From Crocinitomicaceae bacterium (GTDB lineage Bacteria; Bacteroidota; Bacteroidia; Flavobacteriales_D; Crocinitomicaceae): a stretch of DNA of 32,209 bases. Below the pieces are notes generated by a model that worked only from the letters and a program-made list of their open reading frames with translations, was not told the DNA's origin and did no database searches. Location: positions 1-32,209 of the forward strand of contig JABURP010000122.1 in NCBI GenBank assembly GCA_014762645.1, in the 5' to 3' direction. A program made the position numbers and the translations under genes. This document shows, in pieces, positions 1 through 10,170 of this stretch (position 1 is the first letter of the stretch; the number at the start of each line of letters is the position of its first letter).

Positions 1-2363
1 GTATAAGAAAAAGAAATGCTACAGATGATAAAAAAGTTGTAGTTTCTGTGTTTGGAAAAGTTGACCTAGATTCAATTAACCAAAAAACACGGCCTGATAA
101 AAAGGCTAAGGTCCAAGAAGAGAAAGCCAAGAAGGAGAAGGAAGAGGAAGAAAAAAAGAAAGCTGCTGAAGCTAAAAAGGAAGAAGTAGAAGCGGCAAAG
201 AAGAAAGCTGAAGCTGAAGAAGCAGAAAAGAAGGAAACCGAGAGTAAAGAGAAAAGCGAATCGGTTGAAACGATTAAAGCGGAGTCGGATAAACTTTCAG
301 GCCCTAAAGTAGTAGGTAAAATTGACCTTCCAGTTGAGAAGGATAAAAGTGATAGCGCCGACCGCAAAAAACGCAAGCGAATCAAAAAGGTTAACGTTGA
401 GAAGCAAGCGCAAAAAAATAAAGGCGGAAAAGGCAAATCGAAAAGAAAAGAAAAACCTCAGGTTACTGAAGAGGAAATTCAAAAAGAAATCAAAGAAACC
501 TTGGCGAGATTGCAAGGTGGAGGTAAAAGTAAAGGTTCTAAGTTTAGACGTGAGAAGAGACAGTCTATTGCTGAAAAAAGAGAGCAAGAACTTGAACAGG
601 AAGAGCTTGAAAAAGGAATTTTAAAGTTAACGGAATTCGTTACTGTTTCTGAGCTAGCAAGCATGATGAGCGTATCACCAACTGAGGTAATCGGTTCGTG
701 TATGTCCTTGGGGATTTTTGCTTCAATTAACCAAAGATTGGATGCAGAAACAATTCAACTCGTCGCTTCTGAATATGGATTTGAAACGGAGTTTATTTCA
801 GCTGAAGTTCAGGAGTCTATAGAAATTGAAGAGGATGATGAGAAAGACCTTAAACCAAGACCACCGATTGTAACGGTTATGGGTCACGTTGACCATGGTA
901 AAACGTCATTACTTGATTATGTGCGTAAGGCAAATGTAATTGAAGGTGAGGCCGGAGGAATTACACAGCATATCGGTGCCTATTCTGTAAAAACGGAAGA
1001 TGGTAAGAAAATCACGTTCCTGGATACACCAGGTCACGAAGCATTTACCGCTATGCGTGCTCGTGGTGCTCAGGTGACAGATGTAGCCATTATTATTGTT
1101 GCTGCAGATGATGACGTGATGCCTCAAACGAAAGAGGCAATCTCCCACGCGCAGGCGGCTGGTGTTCCTATGATATTTGCCATCAACAAGATTGACAAAC
1201 CTGGTGCAAACCCGGACAAAATCAAAGAGCAATTGTCAGGTATGAATATCCTGGTTGAAGACTGGGGAGGAAAGTATCAATGTGCTGAAATATCTGCAAA
1301 AAAAGGAACCAACATTGATGAATTACTTGAAAAAGTATTGCTTGAGGCAGAATTGTTAGAGCTTACTGCAAATCCGAATAAAAATGCGGTAGGAACTGTC
1401 GTGGAAGCTACCCTTGATAAAGGAAGAGGTTATGTAACCACTGTACTCGTTTCCGCAGGGACCTTGAGAGTTGGTGATTTTATTATTGCCGGACAGCATT
1501 ATGGTAAAGTAAAAGCTATGCACAATGAGCATGGTAAAGCCGTAGAAGAAGCAGGACCTTCAACTCCGGTTTCTATTCTCGGATTTAATGGTGCGCCAAG
1601 TGCCGGTGATCGATTCAACGTATTAACAGATGAACGGGAAGCCAAACAAATTGCATCTAAACGAGAACAGTTGCATAGAGAGCAAGGTTTGAGAACTCAA
1701 AAACATATTACACTTGATGAGATCGGTAGACGTATTGCTATTGGAGACTTCCAGGAATTAAACATCATTGTGAAAGGTGATGTGGATGGTTCAATTGAAG
1801 CACTTTCCGATTCATTGTTAAAATTATCTACTGAAAAAATTCAGGTTAACATTATCCATAAAGGAGTAGGAGCAATCTCTGAAACAGACGTAACACTGGC
1901 CTCGGCTTCTGACGCTATTATTGTTGGATTCCAGGTAAGACCTTCTGCACAAGCTAGAAAACTGGCAGAACAGGAAGAGATTGACATTAGACTTTACTCG
2001 GTAATTTACAAAGCTATCGAGGAGATTAGAGATGCCATGGAAGGAATGCTTGCACCTGAGTTTAAAGAAGAAATTCTTGGTACAGCAGAAATCCGTGAAA
2101 CCTTTAAGATTACCAAAATTGGAACAATTGCAGGTTGTTACGTAACTGACGGCAAAATTTTAAGAAATGCCAACGTGCGAGTGATTCGTGACGGTATTGT
2201 AATTTATACGGGTGAACTAGGGTCGCTTAAACGTTTCAAAGACGACGTAAAAGAAGTAAAAAGCGGTTATGAATGTGGGTTGAATATTGATAAGTTCAAC
2301 GACATTAAAGAAGGTGATGTTGTAGAATGCTGGCACGAGGTAGAAGTCGCATCCAAGCTGTAA
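1..2363 (+). CDS. infB: Translation initiation factor IF-2, 5'-truncated by window edge
   Basis: IF-2 is the GTPase that places initiator fMet-tRNA on the 30S subunit and promotes 50S joining. The reading frame is open from base 3 with no stop, so the gene begins before the window. The GTG at 48 is an internal Val codon in a run ending [12 protein letters not shown], not a start. 786 residues are visible; Bacteroidota IF-2 is usually around 900-1000. A long Lys/Glu/Ala-rich low-complexity segment comes first, then the conserved IF2 N-terminal region. The G domain follows, with G1 GHVDHGKT at bases 882-905, then [22 protein letters not shown] and SAKKG. Domains II, III and C2 are intact to a TAA stop. 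It converges on the SPOR gene with only 15 bases between. Identity is certain. Confidence 0.98.
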   Translation, partial: IRKRNATDDKKVVVSVFGKVDLDSINQKTRPDKKAKVQEEKAKKEKEEEEKKKAAEAKKEEVEAAKKKAEAEEAEKKETESKEKSESVETIKAESDKLSGPKVVGKIDLPVEKDKSDSADRKKRKRIKKVNVEKQAQKNKGGKGKSKRKEKPQVTEEEIQKEIKETLARLQGGGKSKGSKFRREKRQSIAEKREQELEQEELEKGILKLTEFVTVSELASMMSVSPTEVIGSCMSLGIFASINQRLDAETIQLVASEYGFETEFISAEVQESIEIEEDDEKDLKPRPPIVTVMGHVDHGKTSLLDYVRKANVIEGEAGGITQHIGAYSVKTEDGKKITFLDTPGHEAFTAMRARGAQVTDVAIIIVAADDDVMPQTKEAISHAQAAGVPMIFAINKIDKPGANPDKIKEQLSGMNILVEDWGGKYQCAEISAKKGTNIDELLEKVLLEAELLELTANPNKNAVGTVVEATLDKGRGYVTTVLVSAGTLRVGDFIIAGQHYGKVKAMHNEHGKAVEEAGPSTPVSILGFNGAPSAGDRFNVLTDEREAKQIASKREQLHREQGLRTQKHITLDEIGRRIAIGDFQELNIIVKGDVDGSIEALSDSLLKLSTEKIQVNIIHKGVGAISETDVTLASASDAIIVGFQVRPSAQARKLAEQEEIDIRLYSVIYKAIEEIRDAMEGMLAPEFKEEILGTAEIRETFKITKIGTIAGCYVTDGKILRNANVRVIRDGIVIYTGELGSLKRFKDDVKEVKSGYECGLNIDKFNDIKEGDVVECWHEVEVASKL

Positions 2364-2378
2364 ATCTTACCGTCTAAC

Positions 2379-2909
2379 TTATTGATTTTCGGACGCCTCT
2401 GAAGAAGTCGTTCCAAGCTCAGGTAGTTGAATCCTATCTTCTACTACAATAGCCGTTGGGAATATCGCGAGTAGTTCCTGCTTTAATTTTTCTGCTTCAA
2501 GCCTTGTCCTGAAATTACCGACACGTACACGATAATTTGGCGCGACATAATCCACATAAGCTTTGTACTCATCATTGTATATTGATAAAAATTGTGCTTT
2601 TTGTTGCTCAGATTTGTTTCGGTCCTGATCAAAATATATCATTACGCGATACCCATCAATTAAAACACCGTCTATACTTTCTTCACCAGAACGCACAAAT
2701 TTTGCCAGTTCGTCCAAGCGTTCATCTTTATGAATGTTGAGCGTCCCATCTTCCACCTCATAATTAAGTTGGGCAATGTGTGCTGCAGAATCCTGCTTAG
2801 ACACCAATGTATCACTGCGTTTGGTTGAAAATGACAACCAACCATCCTTCTGAGAAAATCCACAAAAAGTTATTGTTGAAAGAACAGTAAGAACAAATAT
2901 TTTTTTCAT
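2379..2909 (-). CDS. SPOR-domain exported protein
   Basis: A small exported protein of about 176 residues. From the ATG at 2909 it has a typical signal peptide (MKKIFVLTVLSTITFCGFSQ, cleaved near FSQ). I prefer this ATG over the GTG at 2918, because the Lys-rich start then falls at residue 2 and a -7 box lies 19-26 bases upstream. The C-terminal half contains YRVRVGNFRTRLEAEKLKQEL, which fits a SPOR repeat (RVGxFxxxxxAxxxxxxL). SPOR domains bind denuded glycan strands of peptidoglycan at division sites, so a periplasmic wall-associated role is likely. The middle part (Asp/Glu-rich, about residues 20-80) matches nothing I know. It lies between infB and the ACIII operon. From memory a SPOR gene often sits at this place in flavobacteria. 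The specific function is unknown. Confidence 0.85.
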   Translation of the reverse strand: MKKIFVLTVLSTITFCGFSQKDGWLSFSTKRSDTLVSKQDSAAHIAQLNYEVEDGTLNIHKDERLDELAKFVRSGEESIDGVLIDGYRVMIYFDQDRNKSEQQKAQFLSIYNDEYKAYVDYVAPNYRVRVGNFRTRLEAEKLKQELLAIFPTAIVVEDRIQLPELGTTSSEASENQ

Positions 2910-2927
2910 AATCAACACGAATTAAAG

Positions 2928-2935
2928 CAAATGTA
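2928..2935 (-). promoter_or_regulatory. Putative Bacteroidota -7 box for the SPOR gene
   Basis: Read on the minus strand this is TACATTTG, a perfect match to the Bacteroidota sigma-A -7 consensus TAnnTTTG. Transcription would begin roughly 15 bases ahead of the ATG at 2909. I found no TTG at the usual -33 spacing, so only half of the promoter is supported. Confidence 0.45.
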
Positions 2936-3116
2936 AAAAAATCCTCAGTTTCTACCGATTTAACCAATCCAAATAAAGCCTTCAATTTATTAAGGAATGG
3001 CTTGAACTAATTATTACCGAAGACTTTGCGATTATTTGCTTATTTAGAATGATTTTAAATTAATACAATCGGGTCTAAAAAAGCTATACCCATCTAATGA
3101 AAAATCGACTTTCTGC

Positions 3117-3124
3117 TAAATTTG
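3117..3124 (+). promoter_or_regulatory. Putative -7 box of the act-cox operon
   Basis: TAAATTTG is a perfect match to TAnnTTTG and sits 52 bases before the actA ATG at 3176. It contains the TTG (3122) that would otherwise give the longest actA reading frame, so that TTG cannot be in the transcript and the ATG at 3176 must be used if this box is real. No clear -33 TTG was seen at the usual distance. Together with the box at 2928-2935 it makes 2910-3175 a divergent promoter region. Confidence 0.5.
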
Positions 3125-3175
3125 TCGGTGATTAAGTGTCTTGTGCAGACAAGCAAAAAGTCTAAAATTTTGCAA

Positions 3176-4555
3176 ATGAAAATATATAGTTCATTTATCT
3201 CTCAGAGGTTCAGACTGTTAACTTTAACAGTATTCTCAATCCTGTCATTTTCATACAACATTCATGCCCAGGATGGGGATGCGGCAGCAGGGGAACAATT
3301 GTTCCAGGCAAACTGTTCGTCTTGTCACCTCCCTCATATGGATGCCACTGGTCCTGCACTAAAAGGTGCCAGAGAAAGATGGATCGAAAATTCCTCAGAG
3401 GAAAACTTTTATGCCTGGATCAAAAACTCTAAAAAGTTGATCGACGCAGGTGAGCCTTATGCAAACTCGATCTATAAAGAGTGGAATAAAACGGCTATGA
3501 CGCCGCAGGCACTTACCAATGAACAAATTGATGACATTTTCGCGTATGTCGAAGAATATCAACCACCCGTTTCTGAAACTGCTTCTACTGACGCAGTTGG
3601 TGTGGGTGGAGAAGAAGAAGGCTCTGATGCGATCTGGTGGATAATCGGTGTGTTGCTAATTGTCGTGGTTGGTGCCGCAGGTACTGTGCGTGGACAACTT
3701 AGTAAAATTGCAAAAGTACAGGCAGGTGAACCAATTGATGAATCAGAAACAGTTGTTCAGGGAGCAAGAAGATGGGCCTGGAATAACAGAGGTTGGTTTG
3801 GAGTTGTCGTGCTCGTTGTTGTGGTTGCATTGTTGACAGCAGGTATGATGGATCTAATGAAAATTGGTGTGTTTGAAGATTATCAACCAGAACAACCAAT
3901 TGAATATTCACACAAGTTACACGCTGGTGACCTGGCTATTGATTGTAAGTATTGCCATAACGCAGTTACAAAATCAAAACACGCAACTATTCCAACTGTG
4001 AATGTTTGTATGAACTGTCACAAACAAGTTGCTGAAGGTACAAATACCGGAACTGCAGAAATAGATAAGATATATGCTGCTGCTGGTTGGGATAAAGCAA
4101 CAAAAACATATTCAGGGAAAACTCAACCGATACAATGGGTGAAAGTTCACAACCTGCCGGATCACGTTTATTTCAATCACTCACAACACGTCGAGGTAGG
4201 TGGAATTGATTGTGCGCAGTGCCATGGTGATATGAAAAGAGAAACTGTAGCACGAGTGATGTCTACAGAAGATCTTAATAATGTAGGTGTAAATAATCCA
4301 GATCAGGAAGAGAATCCAATCAAGTTTACAAGACCAACCTTAACAATGGGATGGTGTATAGAATGTCACCAACTGTCTAATGTGGATGTGGCAGGAAGCC
4401 ATATTCCTGGGGCAGATGAGAGTGAAGATTCATACTACGGAGTAATCCATCAAAGATTATTAAAAGACAAAGAAACTTACCAGAAGTATCTGGAAGATGA
4501 CGCAGTATCAGTTGCGGAACTTGGGGGATGGGAATGTGCTAAGTGTCATTATTAA
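3176..4555 (+). CDS. actA: Alternative Complex III subunit ActA, six-haem cytochrome c
   Basis: ActA is the multihaem c-type cytochrome of ACIII, which moves electrons from the quinol/Fe-S module towards the terminal oxidase on the periplasmic side. From ATG 3176 the protein is 459 residues with a signal peptide ending near IHA-QDG. Six CxxCH sites are visible: CSSCH (47-51), CKYCH (257), CMNCH (278), CAQCH (346), CIECH (394) and CAKCH (454). The first belongs to an N-terminal monohaem cytochrome c domain. Two membrane segments follow (starting AIWWIIGVLL and WFGVVVLVVV), then the classical pentahaem domain. ActA as first described in Rhodothermus is pentahaem, so this is a fused form. It is the first gene of the operon, 27 bases before actB. 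Confidence 0.95.
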   Translation: MKIYSSFISQRFRLLTLTVFSILSFSYNIHAQDGDAAAGEQLFQANCSSCHLPHMDATGPALKGARERWIENSSEENFYAWIKNSKKLIDAGEPYANSIYKEWNKTAMTPQALTNEQIDDIFAYVEEYQPPVSETASTDAVGVGGEEEGSDAIWWIIGVLLIVVVGAAGTVRGQLSKIAKVQAGEPIDESETVVQGARRWAWNNRGWFGVVVLVVVVALLTAGMMDLMKIGVFEDYQPEQPIEYSHKLHAGDLAIDCKYCHNAVTKSKHATIPTVNVCMNCHKQVAEGTNTGTAEIDKIYAAAGWDKATKTYSGKTQPIQWVKVHNLPDHVYFNHSQHVEVGGIDCAQCHGDMKRETVARVMSTEDLNNVGVNNPDQEENPIKFTRPTLTMGWCIECHQLSNVDVAGSHIPGADESEDSYYGVIHQRLLKDKETYQKYLEDDAVSVAELGGWECAKCHY

Positions 4556-4582
4556 TAAAGAATTAAGAGGCTTAATATAGAT

Positions 4583-7500
4583 ATGGGAACAAATAAGAAA
4601 TACTGGAAAGGTTTTGATGAGTTGGAACAAACACCTGAGTTTGTTGAAAACGCTCAAAATGAATTTCCACAAGAACTTAGCGTTGAAGAATTCCTTTCTG
4701 ATAACAATGTTGCAGAGTCTTCAACGGGACGAAGAGATTTCTTGAAATTCTTAGGGTTTAGCGTTGCAGCAGCTACACTCGCCGCGTGTGAAGCACCGGT
4801 GATCAAAGCTGTTCCTTACGCAGTAAAACCTGAAGACGTAACACCAGGTGTTGCCAATTGGTATGCTTCTTCCTATTACGACGGAGCACACTTCGCAAAC
4901 ATCCTTGTGAAATCAAGAGAGGGACGTCCAATCCATATTAAAGGGAATAGAGACTTTGGTATAACGAAAGGAGCTATTAACCCGCAAATCGGAGCCTCTG
5001 TCCTTTCATTGTATAACCAGGAGAGATTGCAGGCACCAACTGTTGATGGACAGGCCACAACCTGGACAGATATTGACGCTCAAATTACAAAAGCACTAAA
5101 TGGTGTAGGAAGTAAAAAGATTGTACTTCTTTCGGGAACTGAAATTTCCCCATCTACTAAAGATATAATTGAGCGATTTAAAGCTAAATACGGTGGGTAT
5201 GAGTATCAACCAATGCCTGTGCCGAATTTAGATATGATGGCAGGTGACATGAGTGCTCAAACTACGGGTATACATCCTGTTGAGGAAGATGGCGGAGAAA
5301 TGTCTGCCATGATGCCTACTGAAGACGGAAAAGTAACCCACATCCAATATGATGCGGTTTCTTACAATGGAATCAGAGAAGCAAATCTTGAATCATTTGG
5401 TGAAAGAGTAATTCCTGATTATGACTTCTCCAAAGCAAAAGTGATTGTTTCAGTTTCATGTGACTTCTTGAATTCTTGGGTATTACCTACTCAGTTTACA
5501 GGTCAATACGCGTGCGGAAGGAACCCGGACGGAGAGTGGATGTCTCAGCACTATCAGTTTGAAACTAATATGTCACAAACAGGTGCCAATGCTGATTACA
5601 GAGGTTTGATTAAACCTTCTCAGCAAGGAGCTGCTTTGGCTTATTTGCACAAAGCCGTAACAGGTACAGGAATTAGTGGTGTAGATACATCAACTCTGGA
5701 TGAAGACACGGTAGCTAAATTGGATTTAGCTGCAGAAGCACTAAAAAGTGCTAAAGGAAAGTCGCTTGTTGTGGCTGGATCAAATAGAAAATCAATTCAG
5801 GTGATTGTTAATTCAATAAACAGCCACCTGGGTAACTATAGCTCAACTATTAATTTGAACAACCCAATTACGCTACATCAGTCAGAAGATGATAAAGTAG
5901 CTCAGTTGATCAAAGATATGGGAGCAGGAAATGTTGGTGCGGTAATTATGTGGAATACGAATCCGGTATACAGCCTGGGTGATTCCTTTAAAACTGCACT
6001 GGGTAATGTTGGAACTACAGTTGCTATTTCGCAGTATGCAGATGAAACAGCTGCTCTATGTAAATATGTCGCTGCTGAAAATCATGCACTAGAGTCATGG
6101 AATGATTATGCTCCTAAAAAATGGAGCTATGCAATGGCACAACCAACGATCAGACCTTTACACGATACGCGTTCTGCAGCAGAATCGTTAATGATCTGGG
6201 CCGGTGAAGCAACCCATGTTGGAAAAGATTCAACGAATTATCACGATCATATTAAAATGCTTTGGGAGAAATATGGATTCCCAATGCAAACAACATATTC
6301 AACGTTCTTTGATTACTGGAATGCAGTAGTTCATCAAGGGTCTGACCTGGATGAAATGACTGCTCCGGCATCAGCAAGAGCGTTTTCAGGAAATTTAAAT
6401 GCCGCAGGTAAAGACCTTGGAGGAATTACCGGTGGTTCATTTGAAATATCAACGTACCAAAAAGCTTCTATTGGTAATGGTTATCAGGCAGGCAACCCAT
6501 GGTTGCAGGAGATGCCGGATACAATTACAAAAGTGAGCTGGGACAACTACGCAACAATGTCCTACAGTGACTGTGAGAAATTAGGTTGCAACATGGGATT
6601 GGGACAAGAGTCTCCATCTACTGTTGTTACCATCAAGGTGGGCGAAACTTCTTTCACACTACCTGTTTATCCACAGCCGGGACAAGCGCCAGGTACAATT
6701 GGTATCGCATTAGGGTATGGTAGAGGTGAGAACGGAGAAAAAATTGGTTCTGCAGCATATCAAACCGGTGAATATGGAGACTTCCTGGAAGGACCAAATG
6801 GTGGTAGAGTAATGATCGGTCAAAATGCTTTCAAATTTGTAAGCAACGGTGACTTTGATGTATATGATGCTGCTGTATCTAAAACGGATGAAGAATATAT
6901 CCTGGCTTGTACACAAACACACAGTACAGTAATGGCCAGAAACTCAATTGTTAAAGAAACGACACTTGAGATCTATAAATCAAAATCAAAGGGTGCATAT
7001 AACCATCAGCATACCTTGCACATGGGATGGAATCATGATGAAAAACCAGTAAGTGAGTTTGATTTGTGGCCAGAACATCCTGTTGAGCATGTTGGACATA
7101 GATGGGGTATGACTATTGACCTGAGCTCATGTATCGGATGCGGTTCTTGTTTGATTGCTTGTCAATCTGAAAACAACGTACCAGTAGTTGGTAAAGATGA
7201 AGTGAGAAGAGGTCGTGAGATGCATTGGTTGAGATTGGATAGATATTATGCTTCCGATATTGAACCAACAGTAGGAACAAGAGATCCGGAAGGTTTTAAC
7301 GAAGGTGGATACGGTGCGTTGAAAAAGCCGGCTGATAACCCTAAAGTGGTGATGATGCCAATGCTTTGTCACCATTGTAACCATGCACCTTGTGAAACGG
7401 TTTGTCCGGTTGCTGCTACAACGCATTCCAATGAAGGATTAAACCAAATGGCCTATAACAGGTGTATTGGAACAAGATATTGTGGAAACAACTGTCCTTA

Positions 7501-8014
7501 CAAAGTAAGACGCTTTAACTGGTTTAATTATCCATCTTACAGAAAGTTCACGGAAGTAAATCCTTCGCAGGATGATCTTGGAAGAATGGTATTGAACCCG
7601 GATGTAGTGGTTAGAACGCGTGGAGTAATGGAAAAATGCTCAATGTGTGTTCAACGAATTCAGTCTGGTAAACTGGTAGCTAAGAAAGAAGATAGAATGG
7701 TGAAAGATGGGGATGTGACAACAGCTTGTGCTGAAGTATGTCCTACAAATGCAATCATCATGGGTGACTGGAATGATGAAACATCAGCAGTAAGAAAATC
7801 TTCTGGAGAAGATAGAGCTTATCAGGCACTCGAAGAAATTGGTGTAAGACCAAATGTTTGGTACAAAGTGAAGGTGAGAAATGAGCACAACGAAGAGTTA
7901 GATGCTATTCAGGTGGATCACGGACATCATAGTGATGGTGATCATGGTGATGGAGAACACCACGAGGAAGACGGAACGCATCATGATGAAGCAAACCACA
8001 ATGGTGGTCACTAA
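4583..8014 (+). CDS. actB: Alternative Complex III subunit ActB, molybdopterin-like/Fe-S fusion
   Basis: ActB fuses a molybdopterin-oxidoreductase-like half, which carries no Mo cofactor in the family, to a PsrB-like ferredoxin half; it sits on the periplasmic face of ACIII. This copy has 1143 residues. After about 48 residues there is a Tat-type motif (GRRDFLKFLGF, R50-R51), then a lipobox LAAC with Cys69, so it is probably exported folded and lipid-anchored. The Fe-S half has CIGCGSCLIAC (C850-860), CHHCNHAPCETVC (C929-941), CIGTRYCGNNC (C961-971), CSMC (C1019) and CAEVC (C1049-1053). These 15 cysteines fit three 4Fe-4S clusters and one 3Fe-4S. The last 33 residues or so are a His/Asp/Glu/Gly-rich tail with ten His. 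It is followed 44 bases later by actC. Confidence 0.96.
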   Translation: MGTNKKYWKGFDELEQTPEFVENAQNEFPQELSVEEFLSDNNVAESSTGRRDFLKFLGFSVAAATLAACEAPVIKAVPYAVKPEDVTPGVANWYASSYYDGAHFANILVKSREGRPIHIKGNRDFGITKGAINPQIGASVLSLYNQERLQAPTVDGQATTWTDIDAQITKALNGVGSKKIVLLSGTEISPSTKDIIERFKAKYGGYEYQPMPVPNLDMMAGDMSAQTTGIHPVEEDGGEMSAMMPTEDGKVTHIQYDAVSYNGIREANLESFGERVIPDYDFSKAKVIVSVSCDFLNSWVLPTQFTGQYACGRNPDGEWMSQHYQFETNMSQTGANADYRGLIKPSQQGAALAYLHKAVTGTGISGVDTSTLDEDTVAKLDLAAEALKSAKGKSLVVAGSNRKSIQVIVNSINSHLGNYSSTINLNNPITLHQSEDDKVAQLIKDMGAGNVGAVIMWNTNPVYSLGDSFKTALGNVGTTVAISQYADETAALCKYVAAENHALESWNDYAPKKWSYAMAQPTIRPLHDTRSAAESLMIWAGEATHVGKDSTNYHDHIKMLWEKYGFPMQTTYSTFFDYWNAVVHQGSDLDEMTAPASARAFSGNLNAAGKDLGGITGGSFEISTYQKASIGNGYQAGNPWLQEMPDTITKVSWDNYATMSYSDCEKLGCNMGLGQESPSTVVTIKVGETSFTLPVYPQPGQAPGTIGIALGYGRGENGEKIGSAAYQTGEYGDFLEGPNGGRVMIGQNAFKFVSNGDFDVYDAAVSKTDEEYILACTQTHSTVMARNSIVKETTLEIYKSKSKGAYNHQHTLHMGWNHDEKPVSEFDLWPEHPVEHVGHRWGMTIDLSSCIGCGSCLIACQSENNVPVVGKDEVRRGREMHWLRLDRYYASDIEPTVGTRDPEGFNEGGYGALKKPADNPKVVMMPMLCHHCNHAPCETVCPVAATTHSNEGLNQMAYNRCIGTRYCGNNCPYKVRRFNWFNYPSYRKFTEVNPSQDDLGRMVLNPDVVVRTRGVMEKCSMCVQRIQSGKLVAKKEDRMVKDGDVTTACAEVCPTNAIIMGDWNDETSAVRKSSGEDRAYQALEEIGVRPNVWYKVKVRNEHNEELDAIQVDHGHHSDGDHGDGEHHEEDGTHHDEANHNGGH

Positions 8015-8058
8015 AATTGAGAATTGAGAATATTTAGATAAAACTAAACTGAGCGATA

Positions 8059-9588
8059 ATGCATAAGGAATCTGCGATTAGAGAACCATTGATTTTAGGT
8101 CACAAAACCTACAGTGACATTACTGAGGATGTGTGTGCTCCTATTGAAGGAAAAGCTCCAAGAGCGTGGTATATCATGTTCGGTGTTTCCCTGTTGGTGG
8201 GGTTATACGGCATTGGTTGTATCATTTACCTGCTGGGAACCGGTATTGGAACCTGGGGGTTAAATAAAACCGTTGAATGGGCCTGGGACATTACTAACTT
8301 TGTTTGGTGGGTAGGTATTGGTCACGCAGGAACCCTTATTTCTGCAGTACTTTTATTGTTCAGACAAAGATGGCGAATGGCGATCAACCGATCAGCTGAA
8401 GCCATGACGATTTTCGCAGTATTTATGGCTGGATTGTTCCCATTGATTCACATGGGACGTCTTTGGGTTGGATACTGGGTTTTACCTATTCCAAATGAGT
8501 TTGGATCACTTTGGGTAAACTTCAACTCACCATTATTATGGGATGTATTCGCGATCTCAACTTATTTAACCGTTTCAGTTGTGTTCTGGTATATTGGATT
8601 AATTCCTGACTTTGCAACTATTCGTGACAGAGCAAAAGGAGCCGTATCCAAAAAGATGTATGGAATACTTTCATTTGGGTGGTCAGGAAGAGCTAAACAC
8701 TGGAACAGATTTGAAATTGTATCACTTGTCTTGGCCGGATTAGCAACACCACTTGTATTCTCCGTTCACTCTATTGTATCATTTGACTTTGCCACTTCAG
8801 TTATTCCTGGATGGCACACCACCATCTTCCCTCCTTACTTTGTTGCGGGTGCAGTATTTTCTGGATTCGCAATGGTACAAACGCTATTGTTGATCCTGAG
8901 AAAAGGTATGAAGCTCGAAGCGTATATTCATACCAAACACGTAGAATATATGAACATTGTAATCATGGTTACAGGTTCAATCGTTGGTGTAGCTTACTTA
9001 ACTGAGCTTTTCATCTCGTGGTATTCAGGTGTAGAATATGAATCGTATGCATTCATTAACAGAGCAACCGGTCCTTATTGGTGGGCCTATGCATCCATGA
9101 TGACATGTAACGTAATCTCTCCACAGTTAATGTGGTTTAAAAAATTAAGAACAAGTCTTTTATTCACATTCTTTATTTCTATTGTGGTAAACATAGGAAT
9201 GTGGTTTGAGCGATTTGTAATTATTGTAACCTCTATTCACCAGGATTACCTGCCTTCATCATGGAGCATGTTCTATCCAACCTGGGTGGATATTGGTGTG
9301 TTCATTGGAACAATAGGAATTTTCTTTGCATTCTACCTAGCTTTTGCCAGATACTTCCCTGTATTGGCGATTGCGGAGTTGAAGACAATTGTGAAGATTT
9401 CAGGTCAATCCTATAAAGACGGTACTGCTCCAGGTTATGATGATCACGGTGGAGGAAGCGACTCTGCTGTACCATATGGAGAAGTTTCGCCGGAAGTAGA
9501 TACGGATACACCACCTGATGATTCGATAAAGAACGAAACAGAAGATAATAACGAAAATACAGATGATAGCTCTGGTTCTAACGAATAA
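8059..9588 (+). CDS. actC: Alternative Complex III subunit ActC, NrfD/PsrC-like membrane protein
   Basis: ActC is the NrfD-family integral membrane subunit that docks under ActB and carries the quinol-oxidation site in characterised ACIII complexes. The 509-residue protein starts MHKESAIREPLILGHKTY. It has about ten hydrophobic helices and NrfD-type segments such as WWVGIGHAGTLISA and GLFPLIHMGR. It is paralogous to ActF in the same operon. After the last helix (ending near AFARYFP) comes a soluble tail of about 80 residues, closing in an Asp/Glu/Asn/Ser/Thr-rich low-complexity stretch that looks longer than the family core needs. Spacing is 44 bases after actB and 31 before actD, consistent with one transcript. 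Confidence 0.95.
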   Translation: MHKESAIREPLILGHKTYSDITEDVCAPIEGKAPRAWYIMFGVSLLVGLYGIGCIIYLLGTGIGTWGLNKTVEWAWDITNFVWWVGIGHAGTLISAVLLLFRQRWRMAINRSAEAMTIFAVFMAGLFPLIHMGRLWVGYWVLPIPNEFGSLWVNFNSPLLWDVFAISTYLTVSVVFWYIGLIPDFATIRDRAKGAVSKKMYGILSFGWSGRAKHWNRFEIVSLVLAGLATPLVFSVHSIVSFDFATSVIPGWHTTIFPPYFVAGAVFSGFAMVQTLLLILRKGMKLEAYIHTKHVEYMNIVIMVTGSIVGVAYLTELFISWYSGVEYESYAFINRATGPYWWAYASMMTCNVISPQLMWFKKLRTSLLFTFFISIVVNIGMWFERFVIIVTSIHQDYLPSSWSMFYPTWVDIGVFIGTIGIFFAFYLAFARYFPVLAIAELKTIVKISGQSYKDGTAPGYDDHGGGSDSAVPYGEVSPEVDTDTPPDDSIKNETEDNNENTDDSSGSNE

Positions 9589-9619
9589 GAGTAGTCACAA
9601 ATAATTAAACAGAAGAAAG

Positions 9620-10165
9620 ATGTCAGATAGAGTAATATACGCTACTTATGATGATGATCACACCCTACTTGAAGGTGCCAAGAAACTGGTAGCTGATGGT
9701 GTGCACATCACTGATGTGTTCTCACCTTTCCCAATTCACGGAATCGATCCTGTTATTGGTGTTAAGCATACGAGAATGGGAATTGTGGCAATGATGTTTG
9801 CCGTAACTGGTCTTATGTTGGCAGTAATTGGTTTTCAGTATTTTATGATTGCTGATTGGCCAATGAATATAGGTGGGAAACCTAGTTTTACACTCTTGCA
9901 GAACTTTCCATCTTTCGTTCCAATCGCTTTTGAGTTTACTGTTTTATTTGCTGCTCACGGTATGGCTCTGGTTTATTTCCTACGTAATAAAACATTACCG
10001 GGAATGCCAGCAGATAATCCATATCCAAGAAACACAGATGACAGATTTACTATGGAAATCAGATTATCGGATAACCACGATATGTCTTCAGAAGATCTGC
10101 ATGCTAAAATAAAACAGACAGGAATTGTTGAGATTGAAGAAAAAGATTACGTAGTGATCAAATAA
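9620..10165 (+). CDS. actD: Alternative Complex III subunit ActD (DUF3341)
   Basis: ActD is a small membrane subunit of ACIII (DUF3341 family) with no cofactor; its role is structural and it contacts ActB/ActC/ActF. This protein has 181 residues, normal for the family. The N-terminal soluble part (about 1-50) begins MSDRVIYATYDDDHTLLEGA and includes the family's VFSPFPIHG. Two transmembrane helices follow (about 54-75 and 97-118), separated by a loop with DWPMNIGGKPSF. A short cytoplasmic tail contains NPYPRNTDDRFTMEI. It is only 5 bases from actE, the tightest junction of the operon, which suggests coupled translation. Confidence 0.94.
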   Translation: MSDRVIYATYDDDHTLLEGAKKLVADGVHITDVFSPFPIHGIDPVIGVKHTRMGIVAMMFAVTGLMLAVIGFQYFMIADWPMNIGGKPSFTLLQNFPSFVPIAFEFTVLFAAHGMALVYFLRNKTLPGMPADNPYPRNTDDRFTMEIRLSDNHDMSSEDLHAKIKQTGIVEIEEKDYVVIK

Positions 10166-10170
10166 GTATC

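Noticed and set aside
48-50. GTG at 48 as the start of infB
   Set aside because: The frame is open back to base 3 and the residues before it read as normal IF2 N-terminal sequence, so the gene is cut by the window edge.
3122-3175. N-terminal extension of ActA from the TTG at 3122
   Set aside because: The TTG lies inside the -7 box and the extension would put 18 residues ahead of a good signal peptide that starts at ATG 3176.
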